From CBDBKE01 sp965218055 (GTDB lineage Bacteria > Acidobacteriota > Terriglobia > JAJPHL01 > JAPKYU01): a stretch of DNA of 64,000 nucleotides. A program made the position numbers and the translations under genes. Positions 18,301 to 25,369 of the stretch are shown here, one piece after another. The stretch lies in assembly GCA_965218055.1 (NCBI GenBank), contig CBDCKA010000002.1:1922001-1986000 (forward strand). The letters run 5' to 3'. Below the pieces are notes generated by a model. The model saw only the letters and a list, made by a program, of their open reading frames with translations, was not told the DNA's origin and did no database searches. The number at the start of each line of letters is the position of its first letter. The stretch's first letter is position 1.

Positions 18301-19049
18301 TTCCCCAGCTCCGCCGGGATCTCCCCGCTCAACTGATTCTGGGAGAGAGTCAGGCGCTGGAGGTTGGCCAAGTTCCCCAGCTCCGCCGGAATCTCCCCGC
18401 TCAACATATTGTCGTGGAGCAACAGGTTCTGGAGGTTGGCCAAGTCCCCCAGCTCCGCCGGAATCTCCCCGCTCAATTCATTGCTGTAGAGATACAGCAA
18501 CTGGAGGTTGGCCAAGTTCCCCAGCTCCGCCGGAATCTCCCCGCTCAAGTTATTCTGGTAGAGAGCCAGCAACTGGAGGTTGGCCAAGTTCCCCAGCTCC
18601 GCCGGAATCTCCCCGCTCAAGTTATTCTGGTAGAGAGCCAGCAACTGGAGGTTGGCCAAGTTCTCCAGCTCCGCCGGGATCTCCCCGCTCAATCCATTCT
18701 GGGTGAGATTCAGATCCGTGACTCGGCCGGTCGCATCCGTGGATACGCCATACCATTCCGAGAGGGCCTCGGTGGTCAACCAGTTCGTGTTGTTCGTCCA
18801 GGTTGTGCCGCCGGTCGCGTTGTAGAGCGCTTCCAGCGCCGCCCGGTCCGCCTCCACCGGGTCCTGTGCGTAGGCGTTTCCGCCGGTCAGAAGGAGGAAG
18901 GCCGCGAAGACGAAGGCAACGCGCTTGCGACCGTGATGGGGGTGGGGCGGGTTCCGGGAAGCCGCGAAGACGGACCGCAGAACCGCCGACAAGACGGCGA
19001 GAAGACCAAGAAGGGTCCGACCGCACCCTAAACAGGCGGCGGAAAACAT
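15345..19049 (-). CDS. exoprotein B: leucine-rich-repeat surface protein with FnIII and duplicated C-terminal domain
   Basis: 1234 residues. The start MFSAACLGCGRTLLG is shared with A and is followed by a second hydrophobic stretch ending NAYAQD. Residues about 45-100 are an LRR-capping region (DRAALEALYNATGGTTW). About fifteen 24-residue LRRs follow, with the plant/receptor-type consensus LSGEIPAELGNLANLQ-L-L--N- (about 100-460), then a second cap (DRAALRVLYNATGGANW) with about three LRRs. A poly-Gly linker, one FnIII domain (about 640-730) and two copies of the DFAHFANG domain complete it. The LRR part would bind partners at the cell surface; the C-terminal half is nearly the same as in C. 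A heptamer tract lies upstream. Confidence 0.88.
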   Translation of the reverse strand: MFSAACLGCGRTLLGLLAVLSAVLRSVFAASRNPPHPHHGRKRVAFVFAAFLLLTGGNAYAQDPVEADRAALEALYNATGGTTWTNNTNWLTTEALSEWYGVSTDATGRVTDLNLTQNGLSGEIPAELENLANLQLLALYQNNLSGEIPAELGNLANLQLLALYQNNLSGEIPAELGNLANLQLLYLYSNELSGEIPAELGDLANLQNLLLHDNMLSGEIPAELGNLANLQRLTLSQNQLSGEIPAELGNLAELQQLTLYRNNLSGEIPAELGNLANLQQLYLYSNELSGEIPAELGDLANLQYLDLWSNTLSGEIPAELGDLANLRQLYLWSNELSGEIPAELGDLANLQRLALSQNQLTGEIPEELGDLANLQWLYLNQNNLSGEIPEELGDLAKLLWLYLNSNELTGEIPEELGDLAELQRLYLNSNELTGEIPEELGDLAELQRLYLNSNELTGEIPSWLVNLTGLLELSLWSNQLTGMIPPEVAPAQDRAALRVLYNATGGANWTDNTNWWSNEPLSEWHGVSTDAQSRVDELRLSANGLTGTIGAELGVLTHLTGLYLNDNELTGPIPHELENLVNLQVFDARNTGLSCVMAGSELHTWLTTINSQGAVCATRPPGGGGGGGPRTSAPGAPRNLTAVSGNGEVVLSWDAPRSDGGAAITDYEYRIDRRNPWISTGSTNTTHTVSGLVNGRAYVFEVRAVNRIGTSFGSRRAEAAPEAPPVFTLDFAHFANGASITSDLVFVNLSTRPARPAIYFYDTEGAPVAPDSVVDVTGDLEITEDGSLTVQTEMEPLGVLTISTHGQGELVSGSVKAVSEGHPIGGGVRYSLPDIGVAGVGASSPVRDVLFPARRQAGGVRTAAALHNLGEEAMGVSCRLMSGGVALEEAEIHLEANGQASWFIEDAFTATDTSAFLGSVRCTAPGRGRFTAIAVEMDAAQRIFNTLSVVPLDRTGGRRGETVLDFAHFANGTAWITDLVFVNLETQPSGPPLSPFHTAILPSRPAIYFYDTGGNPIAAELVVDITGDLEIAEDGALTVRTEMEPLGVLTISTHGRGELVSGSVRVVSEGPIGGMLRFEHPALGVAGVGASPPVSDALFPVRRQEGGITTGVALHNLESSPGLLHCDLMRDGVLLDGASIPLEANGQTSWLIDQAFPAADTSDFAGSVRCDAIGEGLFTAVALEMDPGTRIFTTLPVVPVGLVDRPPRNSLVKLLIVLFRLQREVLHSIMGQCG
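17688..18720. repeat. 72-bp tandem array encoding the LRRs of exoprotein B
   Basis: Consecutive 72-bp units encode 24-residue LRRs. Some neighbours are identical over the whole unit (the two units from about 17688 to 17832, and the two from about 18541 to 18684), while others differ at a few fixed positions. This pattern indicates recent unit duplication and makes copy-number change by slippage or recombination likely. Confidence 0.9.
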
Positions 19050-19077
19050 GCTAGGACGACGGCAATTTAGGGATGCT

Positions 19078-19216
19078 GCTCTCTGCTCTCTGCTCTCTGC
19101 TCTCTGCTCTCTGCTCTCTGCTCTCTGCTCTCTGCTCTCTGCTCTCTGCTCTCTGCTCTCTGCTCTCTGCTCTCTGCTCTCTGCTCTCTGCTCTCTGCTC
19201 TCTGCTCTCTGCTCTC
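19078..19216. repeat. heptanucleotide microsatellite (GCTCTCT)x19 upstream of exoprotein B
   Basis: Nineteen uninterrupted copies of GCTCTCT (AGAGAGC on the coding strand) plus a partial unit, ending 28 bp upstream of the start codon of B. The unit is not a multiple of three, but the tract lies outside the reading frame, so copy number would alter promoter spacing or the 5' leader. Confidence 0.95.
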
Positions 19217-19303
19217 ATGATGGGGTGTACGGACGGGCATTCCATTTGTCAAGCTCTTAATCCGGCAATTTTTCCACTTGCTCCGAGGCCGGACAACGGC
19301 AAC

Positions 19304-19534
19304 CTAGCTGGCCTTGACCCGTCCGCTGATGGCCTCGCGCAAGCCTTCCAGCAGCCGCGCCATGAAGCCGAGATCGGGGTCCGATTCGCGGGCCGAAACC
19401 AACTGGTTCACTTGATCGAAGCGGGTGAAATGGTGCCGCGCCTGGGGCGAAGCTTCGCGGAGCGCTTTCACCGGCCCATCCAGATCGGCGACGACTTCAC
19501 CGATCGGAACCAACTCGCCGCGCTTACGCTGCAT
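19304..19534 (-). CDS. small charged protein between exoproteins C and B
   Basis: A 76-residue soluble protein: N-terminal part MQRKRGELVPIGEVVADLDG, a middle FDQVNQLVSARESDPD, and the C-terminus LEGLREAISGRVKAS shared with small proteins near 14719 and 23895. No catalytic motif is seen. It lies 49 bp downstream of exoprotein C and upstream of B on the same strand. The family recurs beside each exoprotein gene (10293, 14719, 19304, 23895), so the two were probably duplicated as one unit. Confidence 0.6.
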   Translation of the reverse strand: MQRKRGELVPIGEVVADLDGPVKALREASPQARHHFTRFDQVNQLVSARESDPDLGFMARLLEGLREAISGRVKAS

Positions 19535-19582
19535 GCCCTATTCCCCCATGCCCCTCAGACAAGACAGAGACACTGCCGGCGT

Positions 19583-22500
19583 CTATTCCCGATCCGTCCT
19601 CTCTGGAACCGGCACCACCGGAAGCGTCGTGAAGATGCGGGTGCCGGGGTCCATTTCCAGGGCCACGGCGGTAAACAGATCCCCCCCTGAAGCACTGCAG
19701 CGCACCGACCCTGCGAAGTCGGACGTATCGGTGTCGGGGAACGCCTGGTCGATGAGCCAGGAGGTCTGCCCGTTGGCTTCCAGAGGGATGCTCGCGCCGT
19801 CGAGCAGCACACCCTCTCGCATCAAGTCGCAGTGCAGCAACCCCGCACTCGATTCCAGGTTGTGGAGCGCGACTCCCGTCGTGATGCCTCCCTCCTGGCG
19901 GCGCACCGGGAAGAGAGCGTCGCTGACGGGCGGGCTGGCCCCCACCCCGGCCACCCCGAGGTCGGGGTGCTCAAAGCGGAGCATCCCGCCGATGGGACCC
20001 TCCGAGACCACCTTCACCGATCCCGACACCAGCGGCCCTCGCCCGTGGGTCGAGATCGTGAGCACTCCCAGCGGCTCCATCTCGGTCTGGACCGTCAGAG
20101 CGCCGTCCTCCGCGACCTCCAGATCGCCCGTGATGTCCACCACCGATTCGGCGGCAATCGGGTTGCCCTCGGTGTCGTAGAAATAAATAGCGGGACGGCT
20201 CGGAGGGATGGCCGTATGAAAGGGGGTGGGAGCGGGACCGCTCGGCTGGGTCTCCAGGTTCACGAACACCAGATCGGTGATCCAGGTCCCGTTGGCGAAA
20301 TGCGCAAAGTCCAGGACCGTCTCCCCGCGCCTGCCTCCCGTGCGGTCCAGCGGCACCACCGAAAGCGTGTTGAAGATACGCTTGGCGGCATCCATCTCCA
20401 CGGCGATTGCGGTGAACCATCCCCTGCCGGGCGCGGTGCAGCGCACCGACCCCAGGAAGGCGGACGTGTCGGTTGCGGTGAACGTGTCCTCGATGAACCA
20501 GGACGCCTGCCCGTTGGCCTCAAGCGGGATCTCCGCCTCTTCGAGCGCAACGCCCCTGCTCATCAATCGGCAGCGTACCCCCATCGCTTCCGCTCCCAGG
20601 TTGTGAAGGGCCGCCGCCGTGCGGATTCCTCCCGCCTGGCGGCGCACCGGGAAGAGGACGTCCCGGACGGGTGAACTGGCTCCCACCCCGGCCACTCCGA
20701 TGCCGGGCAGGTCAAAGCGCACGACGCCGCCGAGGGGACCGTCGGAGAGGACCTTCACTGATCCCGACACCAGCTCGCCTTGCCCGTGGGTTGAAATCGT
20801 GAGTTCGCCCAGTGGCTCCATCTCCGTAAGCGCGCTCAGGCTTCCGTCCTCCATAACCTCCAGATCGCCCGTGACTTCCACCACCGATTCCGGATCAATG
20901 AGATGGCCCCGCTGATCGTAAAAGTAGAGGGCGGTCCGGATCGGCTGGGGGTCCACGTTCACGAGCACCATCTCGGAGGTGATGCCGGTCCCATTGGCGA
21001 AATGCGCAAAGTCGAGAACTTCCGGCGCTTCCGGCGTGGCCTCGACCCGGTTGGAAGCCCGGCTCCTGCCGATCCGGTTCACCGCCCGCACCTCGAAGAC
21101 GTAGGCCCTGCCGTTGATGAGGCCGGTGAGGGTATGGGTGGTTTGGGTGGAACCGATGGAAACCCAAGGGTTCCTCCTGTCGATCCGGTACTCGTAATCC
21201 GTGATCTCCGCGCCTCCGTCTCTCGTCGGCGCGTCCCAGGTCAGCACGACCTGGCCGTCCCCGCCCACCGCTGTCAGGGTCTTGGGAGTCTCCGGCGCGG
21301 ACGTTCTCGGTCCACCACCACCGCCGCCACCACCTGATCCGCCGCCTGATCCACCACCGCCCGTGTCGCCGCCATCGTCCCCGTCGCCTCCACCGTTGCC
21401 GTCACTACCACCCCCGCCAGTGCCACCCCCGCCAGCTCCCTCAAAGACCCACGGGCGGGCCTGCTTGATCGCCAGGATATCCTCGCTGGTGATCTTGAAC
21501 TCGATCTCCATGGCGAACTGTTCATCGGGTGCGGGGTTGTACAGCACCGCGAACTGCTCATGGATCACAGTGAGGTGATCGCCCAACTGTTTCAGTTGGG
21601 CGTTGCTCATGAGAAGTTGCCCCGGCGGCACCTGGTTGGAGGTCGCAAGGACATAGTAATAATTGCCGTTCCGATGCAACCGGATCTCCTCCGGCACCGA
21701 TTGCGCGTCGGGATTGGTGACCAGATCTTCCCCAAGCTGTGTGTTGACGTAGTAGTGCTCGTCCATGCCGTAGATAGGGTCAAAGCTGACGGCGACACCG
21801 TTGGCCAGCTCGTCCTGGTAGCTGGGATGCACCAGCACCCCCATCGCGGCCGCCTTGTGGTCAATGCGATGGAAGTCGCGTTCGATGAAGGCGCGGAAGT
21901 TCCACAGGCTGGCGTACACCTCCTTGAGGGACTTGGCGAGATCATCCTCGTCCTCACTGGGCTTCTGGCTCTTGGAGTCGTACAGGCCCGCGCCGTTGAA
22001 CCCCGGCAGGTCCTCGTTGTTGGTGCTGGACCGGTAGCGCCGATTGATCCCCTCGGAAAACCCCTCATTCATCTCCACGATCGCCGCGATGATCCACTGC
22101 GGTGTCTCCGCGTCCTCGATGTCGTCGCGCAGATCATCGAGCATGTCGTCTTGGACCTCGAAGTCCGTCTGGAAATCCGGATCGGCCAGCATCTGCTCTA
22201 TCCGGTCATAGAACCCGTTGTCCTTCATGAACTCGTCGTAGAAATAGAATGGGATCGCGAACCCGTCGGGGACGGTCCCCGCCGGAAAATCAAGCGTCCC
22301 CAGCACGGCCACATTGGCTGCCTTGACGCCGAACGCCTTCCAGTCTGCAAAACCGATCTCGCTGAGGGGCGTGATCGCCGTGACCGAGAGATCGCGTTCC
22401 GGTGTCTGTGGCCCGGCGGGCCGGGAAGATTCGTAGTGGGCATCGATTTCCGCGCGGGTGGCCGGGCGTAGATCCCAGTCCTCTTCGGTCACCGTGTAGT

Positions 22501-23680
22501 GGACGTAGCTGTCGATAAGAGTGGTGATGCTGGGCTTGTCGAGCACGTCGCGGATGAAGGCGTTGGGGATGCCGTCCTGCACGGCCCGCAGATTCGTGTG
22601 CGAGAGCGGCGTCTGGGGCACGGTGGAGATGATGCCAGCGACACGGGGCAGGTTGTTGGGCAGAGTTTCGTAGATCGCCACGTCACGGGGGGTAGGACGC
22701 TCGTCCGGGTCCAGTGCGCGCAGTAAGCCGAATCCTTCTCCCGGATTCAACGCCTGAAAGTCGGTTTCGGAAAAGAGGTCTTCGTCGAACACAAGATGCA
22801 TCCGAGACGCCCTGAAGAACTGCAGGTCGGACTGGAGATACGGAAGCCAATCGTTTGGGATATGGACCGCCAGGTTGTCGTCGAGCAACCTCATGCTGGC
22901 AGCCAGCTGCGTGTAGGAGCGCTCCGCATGGCTGAAGGCGGGCAGCATGAGGTTGTTCAGCAAGAAGTAGTAGAGGCCCTGGCTTCCATCGGGGGCAACG
23001 AGTTCCGGGTGATAGGTTAGCGCCCCGCCAGTGTGCCTACCCAACTCAGGGCCTACGGCATCTATGAAGGACTGATGGCTGAGGTGCTTCGAGGTGTTCA
23101 TGAAATACACAAGCGGTCGGTCAGTGTCCGTGTCACCCAGGAAGAACTTGACAAGGTGGGTCCAGCCCTGACGCCCGTAAAACCACGACCACTTAAGCGC
23201 CGTGAATGTTTCCTCATCGGGAATGGCCACAGCGCCGTCGGTGAGTGCGATGCCAGCGGCGGGGTTCACCGGATTTTGGCTTCCTAGGTTAGTGAGTTCG
23301 GTGAGGTCGTCGATGCAGTCACCATCGACATCGGCCGGGTCGGCGATGAGGTACTTCTCCACCCGGTAGCGCTCCTTGGGCAGCGCCGCCACGTTCTCGG
23401 CCAGCGTTGTCGTGCCCGCTTTCCCCAAGGTCACCAAGACCGGGAACTCCACCTCCGAGCCGTCTACAGTGTGCCGCACATAAAGCACGAAGTAGTCGGC
23501 GGTCGTGGATGCGACTACGATGGGCGCGGACGTCACCGCCACCGCCACCGGCGTTGGGTTGTAGCCGCCCCCCGGACACGGCTCTTCAGGGTCGCCCTGC
23601 GCCTCGACCATGGCCGGGAACAGCGACACCAGCACTACGACAGTAACCGCCGCGAAGACGGCGGGCAGGGACGCCGACAA
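19583..23680 (-). CDS. exoprotein C: exported phosphohistidine/ATP-grasp protein, paralogue of A, original start lost
   Basis: 1365 codons from a TTG at 23680. In A and B the frame starts at ATG (MFSAAC); here the equivalent codon is ATA (23735-23737), in frame and followed by FSAACPGRGRPFLALFAALSAS, so the ancestral start is mutated. Domain order equals A: signal region ending EAQG, DPADVDGDCIDDLTEL, phosphohistidine-like domain (TPLSHTNLRAVQDGIPNAF), ATP-grasp (GVKAANVAVLGTLDFPAG, RYRSSTNNEDLPGFNGAG), Gly/Asp linker, FnIII, two DFAHFANG repeats. The FnIII-linker block is nearly identical to A and the last repeats to B, suggesting gene conversion. Expression depends on the alternative TTG, on ATA initiation, or may be lost. 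Confidence 0.8.
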   Translation of the reverse strand: MSASLPAVFAAVTVVVLVSLFPAMVEAQGDPEEPCPGGGYNPTPVAVAVTSAPIVVASTTADYFVLYVRHTVDGSEVEFPVLVTLGKAGTTTLAENVAALPKERYRVEKYLIADPADVDGDCIDDLTELTNLGSQNPVNPAAGIALTDGAVAIPDEETFTALKWSWFYGRQGWTHLVKFFLGDTDTDRPLVYFMNTSKHLSHQSFIDAVGPELGRHTGGALTYHPELVAPDGSQGLYYFLLNNLMLPAFSHAERSYTQLAASMRLLDDNLAVHIPNDWLPYLQSDLQFFRASRMHLVFDEDLFSETDFQALNPGEGFGLLRALDPDERPTPRDVAIYETLPNNLPRVAGIISTVPQTPLSHTNLRAVQDGIPNAFIRDVLDKPSITTLIDSYVHYTVTEEDWDLRPATRAEIDAHYESSRPAGPQTPERDLSVTAITPLSEIGFADWKAFGVKAANVAVLGTLDFPAGTVPDGFAIPFYFYDEFMKDNGFYDRIEQMLADPDFQTDFEVQDDMLDDLRDDIEDAETPQWIIAAIVEMNEGFSEGINRRYRSSTNNEDLPGFNGAGLYDSKSQKPSEDEDDLAKSLKEVYASLWNFRAFIERDFHRIDHKAAAMGVLVHPSYQDELANGVAVSFDPIYGMDEHYYVNTQLGEDLVTNPDAQSVPEEIRLHRNGNYYYVLATSNQVPPGQLLMSNAQLKQLGDHLTVIHEQFAVLYNPAPDEQFAMEIEFKITSEDILAIKQARPWVFEGAGGGGTGGGGSDGNGGGDGDDGGDTGGGGSGGGSGGGGGGGGPRTSAPETPKTLTAVGGDGQVVLTWDAPTRDGGAEITDYEYRIDRRNPWVSIGSTQTTHTLTGLINGRAYVFEVRAVNRIGRSRASNRVEATPEAPEVLDFAHFANGTGITSEMVLVNVDPQPIRTALYFYDQRGHLIDPESVVEVTGDLEVMEDGSLSALTEMEPLGELTISTHGQGELVSGSVKVLSDGPLGGVVRFDLPGIGVAGVGASSPVRDVLFPVRRQAGGIRTAAALHNLGAEAMGVRCRLMSRGVALEEAEIPLEANGQASWFIEDTFTATDTSAFLGSVRCTAPGRGWFTAIAVEMDAAKRIFNTLSVVPLDRTGGRRGETVLDFAHFANGTWITDLVFVNLETQPSGPAPTPFHTAIPPSRPAIYFYDTEGNPIAAESVVDITGDLEVAEDGALTVQTEMEPLGVLTISTHGRGPLVSGSVKVVSEGPIGGMLRFEHPDLGVAGVGASPPVSDALFPVRRQEGGITTGVALHNLESSAGLLHCDLMREGVLLDGASIPLEANGQTSWLIDQAFPDTDTSDFAGSVRCSASGGDLFTAVALEMDPGTRIFTTLPVVPVPERTDRE

Positions 23681-23760
23681 GGCGGCGAAAAGGGCAAGGA
23701 AGGGCCGTCCGCGCCCTGGACAGGCAGCGGAAAATATGCTAGGGCAAAAAGTTAAACGGG

Positions 23761-23840
23761 GTGCCGGGGTGCCGGGGTGCCGGGGTGCCGGGGTGCCGGG
23801 GTGCCGGGGTGCCGGGGTGCCGGGGTGCCGGGGTGCCGGG
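23761..23840. repeat. octanucleotide microsatellite (GTGCCGGG)x10 upstream of exoprotein C
   Basis: Ten perfect copies of GTGCCGGG between the conserved leader segment and the start of C. The matching place upstream of A has a single unit, so the tract expanded after duplication. It lies 24 bp upstream of the ancestral ATA/ATG start codon. Confidence 0.95.
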
Positions 23841-23894
23841 GTTGGTGCATATCATTCGCCATGCCCGATAGCGGATTCGACCTGATTGAAGGAT

Positions 23895-24104
23895 CTAGCT
23901 GCCGGTGGCCCTCACGGTGATGGCCTCGCGCAATCCTTCCAGTAGCCCTTCCAGCTTGGCTTGGCTATGCTCCACCCGCGCCACGCGCTCTGATAGCTGC
24001 TTCATGTCCTCTCGCAGCCGTGTCTCAGTCCCTTTTCAACTCGTGAGGATCACCCCCGCGAGCGCGACGCCCACGGCCACAATTGCAATCATTTCCCCGC
24101 TCAT
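23895..24104 (-). pseudogene. small membrane/coiled-coil protein with in-frame stop
   Basis: Starts ATG (24104) after a strong GGAGGAAAC Shine-Dalgarno. MSGEMIAIVAVGVALAGVIL is a membrane helix. A TGA follows after LTS (codon 23), and the same frame continues KGTETRLREDMKQLSERVAR... to LEGLLEGLREAI and a TAG. Full-length proteins of this type (one TM helix plus coiled coil) are common small proteins of unknown function, so the TGA looks like a nonsense mutation. Only a TM peptide or a reinitiated coiled-coil part (ATG at MKQLSERV) could be made. Confidence 0.65.
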
Positions 24105-24143
24105 GTTTCCTCCCAATCCGTTCGGCCCATTCTCCCACATTCC

Positions 24144-24344
24144 CTAGTCCCAAGTCGAGACCCCAAGCGTCTCCGCCAACCCTTCAAGTTTCACAGGCTG
24201 CGATGGAATCGCGTGGGGTATGGCCAGATCTGGAACCCCGGTGGCCTCGTCGATCAGGGCCGAGGTGACCGGCCAGTGGCGGTCGTCCAGCATGGCGTCG
24301 TACAACGACGCCAGGATGCGCTCGAACGCGTCTTGCTCGCTCAT
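24144..24344 (-). pseudogene. N-terminal fragment of a LuxR-type transcriptional regulator
   Basis: The frame MSEQDAFERILASLYDAMLD...HWPVTSALIDEATGVPD matches the characteristic N-terminus of a LuxR-family group whose full proteins are over 300 residues with a C-terminal HTH. Here it stops after about 66 residues with an unrelated tail. The ATG overlaps the end of the thermonuclease fragment. Recognition is from memory of the family N-terminus. Confidence 0.55.
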
Positions 24345-24523
24345 GATGATTCTTCCTTGCACTTCTGCCTTGATTCCGGCGCGTCAATCCCCTCCAGGCG
24401 CAACTTTTCACCAGCAATCTCCACGGTGTCGGCGTCGATGATGCGAGCCACGCCGGTCAGAGTTTCGGCACTGGCAGGCACCACGCACGGCAGGGCCAGC
24501 AAAGCAAACAAAGTAATTCTCAT
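24341..24523 (-). pseudogene. truncated thermonuclease (SNase-like) with signal peptide
   Basis: A signal peptide (MRITLFALLALPCVVPASA) followed by the first strands of a staphylococcal-nuclease domain: GVARIIDADTVEIAGEKLRL then EGIDAPESRQKC. The catalytic part after the first conserved Asp pair is missing; the frame ends KEESS. The full family is about 150-250 residues. It probably recombined with the LuxR-type fragment that follows. Confidence 0.75.
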
Positions 24524-24566
24524 AATTGGAATCTTCTCAGAGAAACGCGCTGAGCCACGGCGAGAC

Positions 24567-25277
24567 CTACTTGTCCTTCAGTTGCTTCCAGCTCTTCGGC
24601 CGCCACTCCCTCGCCAACCGCTGGGCTTTGGCGCCTTGTGAAGCAGTCATAATCTCTGCCAGTTTGTCTCTCAATAAACGGTAGTTGTCCATCACCTCAC
24701 CTGTAGATCGTGAGGCTGCCAAGTTAACCCACTTGTTGGCTTGGATGTAGTCCTGGGGCACGCCCTCGCCGTGGTAGTACATGAGACCGAGGGTGTATTG
24801 GGCCTCAGCATGCCCCTGCTCGGCGGCCTTGCGATACCAACTCGCGGCCTCTTGGTTGTCTTGGGGCAGACCCTCTCCGTTGGCGTAGGTGAGACCGAGG
24901 TTGTATTGGGCTTCAACTTGCCCCTGCTCGGCGGCCTTGCGAGCCCAACTCGCGGCCTCTTGGTAGTCTTGGGGCACGCCCTCGCCGTGGTAGTACTTGA
25001 GACCGAGGGTGTATTGGGCATCAGCATGCCCCTGCTCGGCGGCCTTGCGATACCAACTCGCGGCCTCTTGGTAGTCCTGGGGTACACTCTCTCCGTTGGC
25101 GTACATGAGACCGAGGGTGTATTGGGCCTCAGCATGCCCCTGCTCGGCGGCCTTGCGATACCAACTCGCGGCCTCTTGGTAGTCCTGGGGTACACTCTCT
25201 CCGTTGGCGTACATGATACCGAGGTTGTATTGGGCCTCAGCATGCCCCTGCTCCGCTGCCAAGCGGTACCACTTCAG
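24567..25277 (-). pseudogene. Sel1-repeat protein, 3' part (gene split by insertion)
   Basis: Encodes five consecutive 36-residue Sel1 repeats (consensus AEQGHAEAQYNLGLMYANGE..VPQDYQEAASWYRK) and a C-terminal capping region ending KSWKQLKDK. The 5' end is cut at the CTTCAG sequence (25272-25277), exactly in the middle of a repeat (LKWYRLAAEQG). The missing front of the same gene lies at 28874-29189. An ATG at 25262 could still start a leaderless product, but the signal peptide is separated. Confidence 0.85.
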
Positions 25278-25369
25278 TTAGACTGAAGCCTACAGACACG
25301 AACGGAGCTAAAAGCAAGTCAAAAATTCGGTGATTATTGCCTTGATGCAGGGTTGTGCTATGATGGGGA

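Noticed and set aside
17709..19031. A 440-codon plus-strand frame opposite the LRR gene
   Set aside because: It is the antisense of the 72-bp LRR repeats and simply repeats with them; the minus strand encodes a clear LRR protein.
19073..19245. Heptamer tract considered as CRISPR or as a coding repeat (frames in both directions stay open)
   Set aside because: Units are 7 bp and contiguous without spacers, and the open frames exist only because the repeat lacks stops.
23761..23840. Octamer tract considered as an iteron-type replication origin
   Set aside because: Very GC-rich perfect octamers with no adjacent rep gene or AT-rich unwinding region; a microsatellite fits better.
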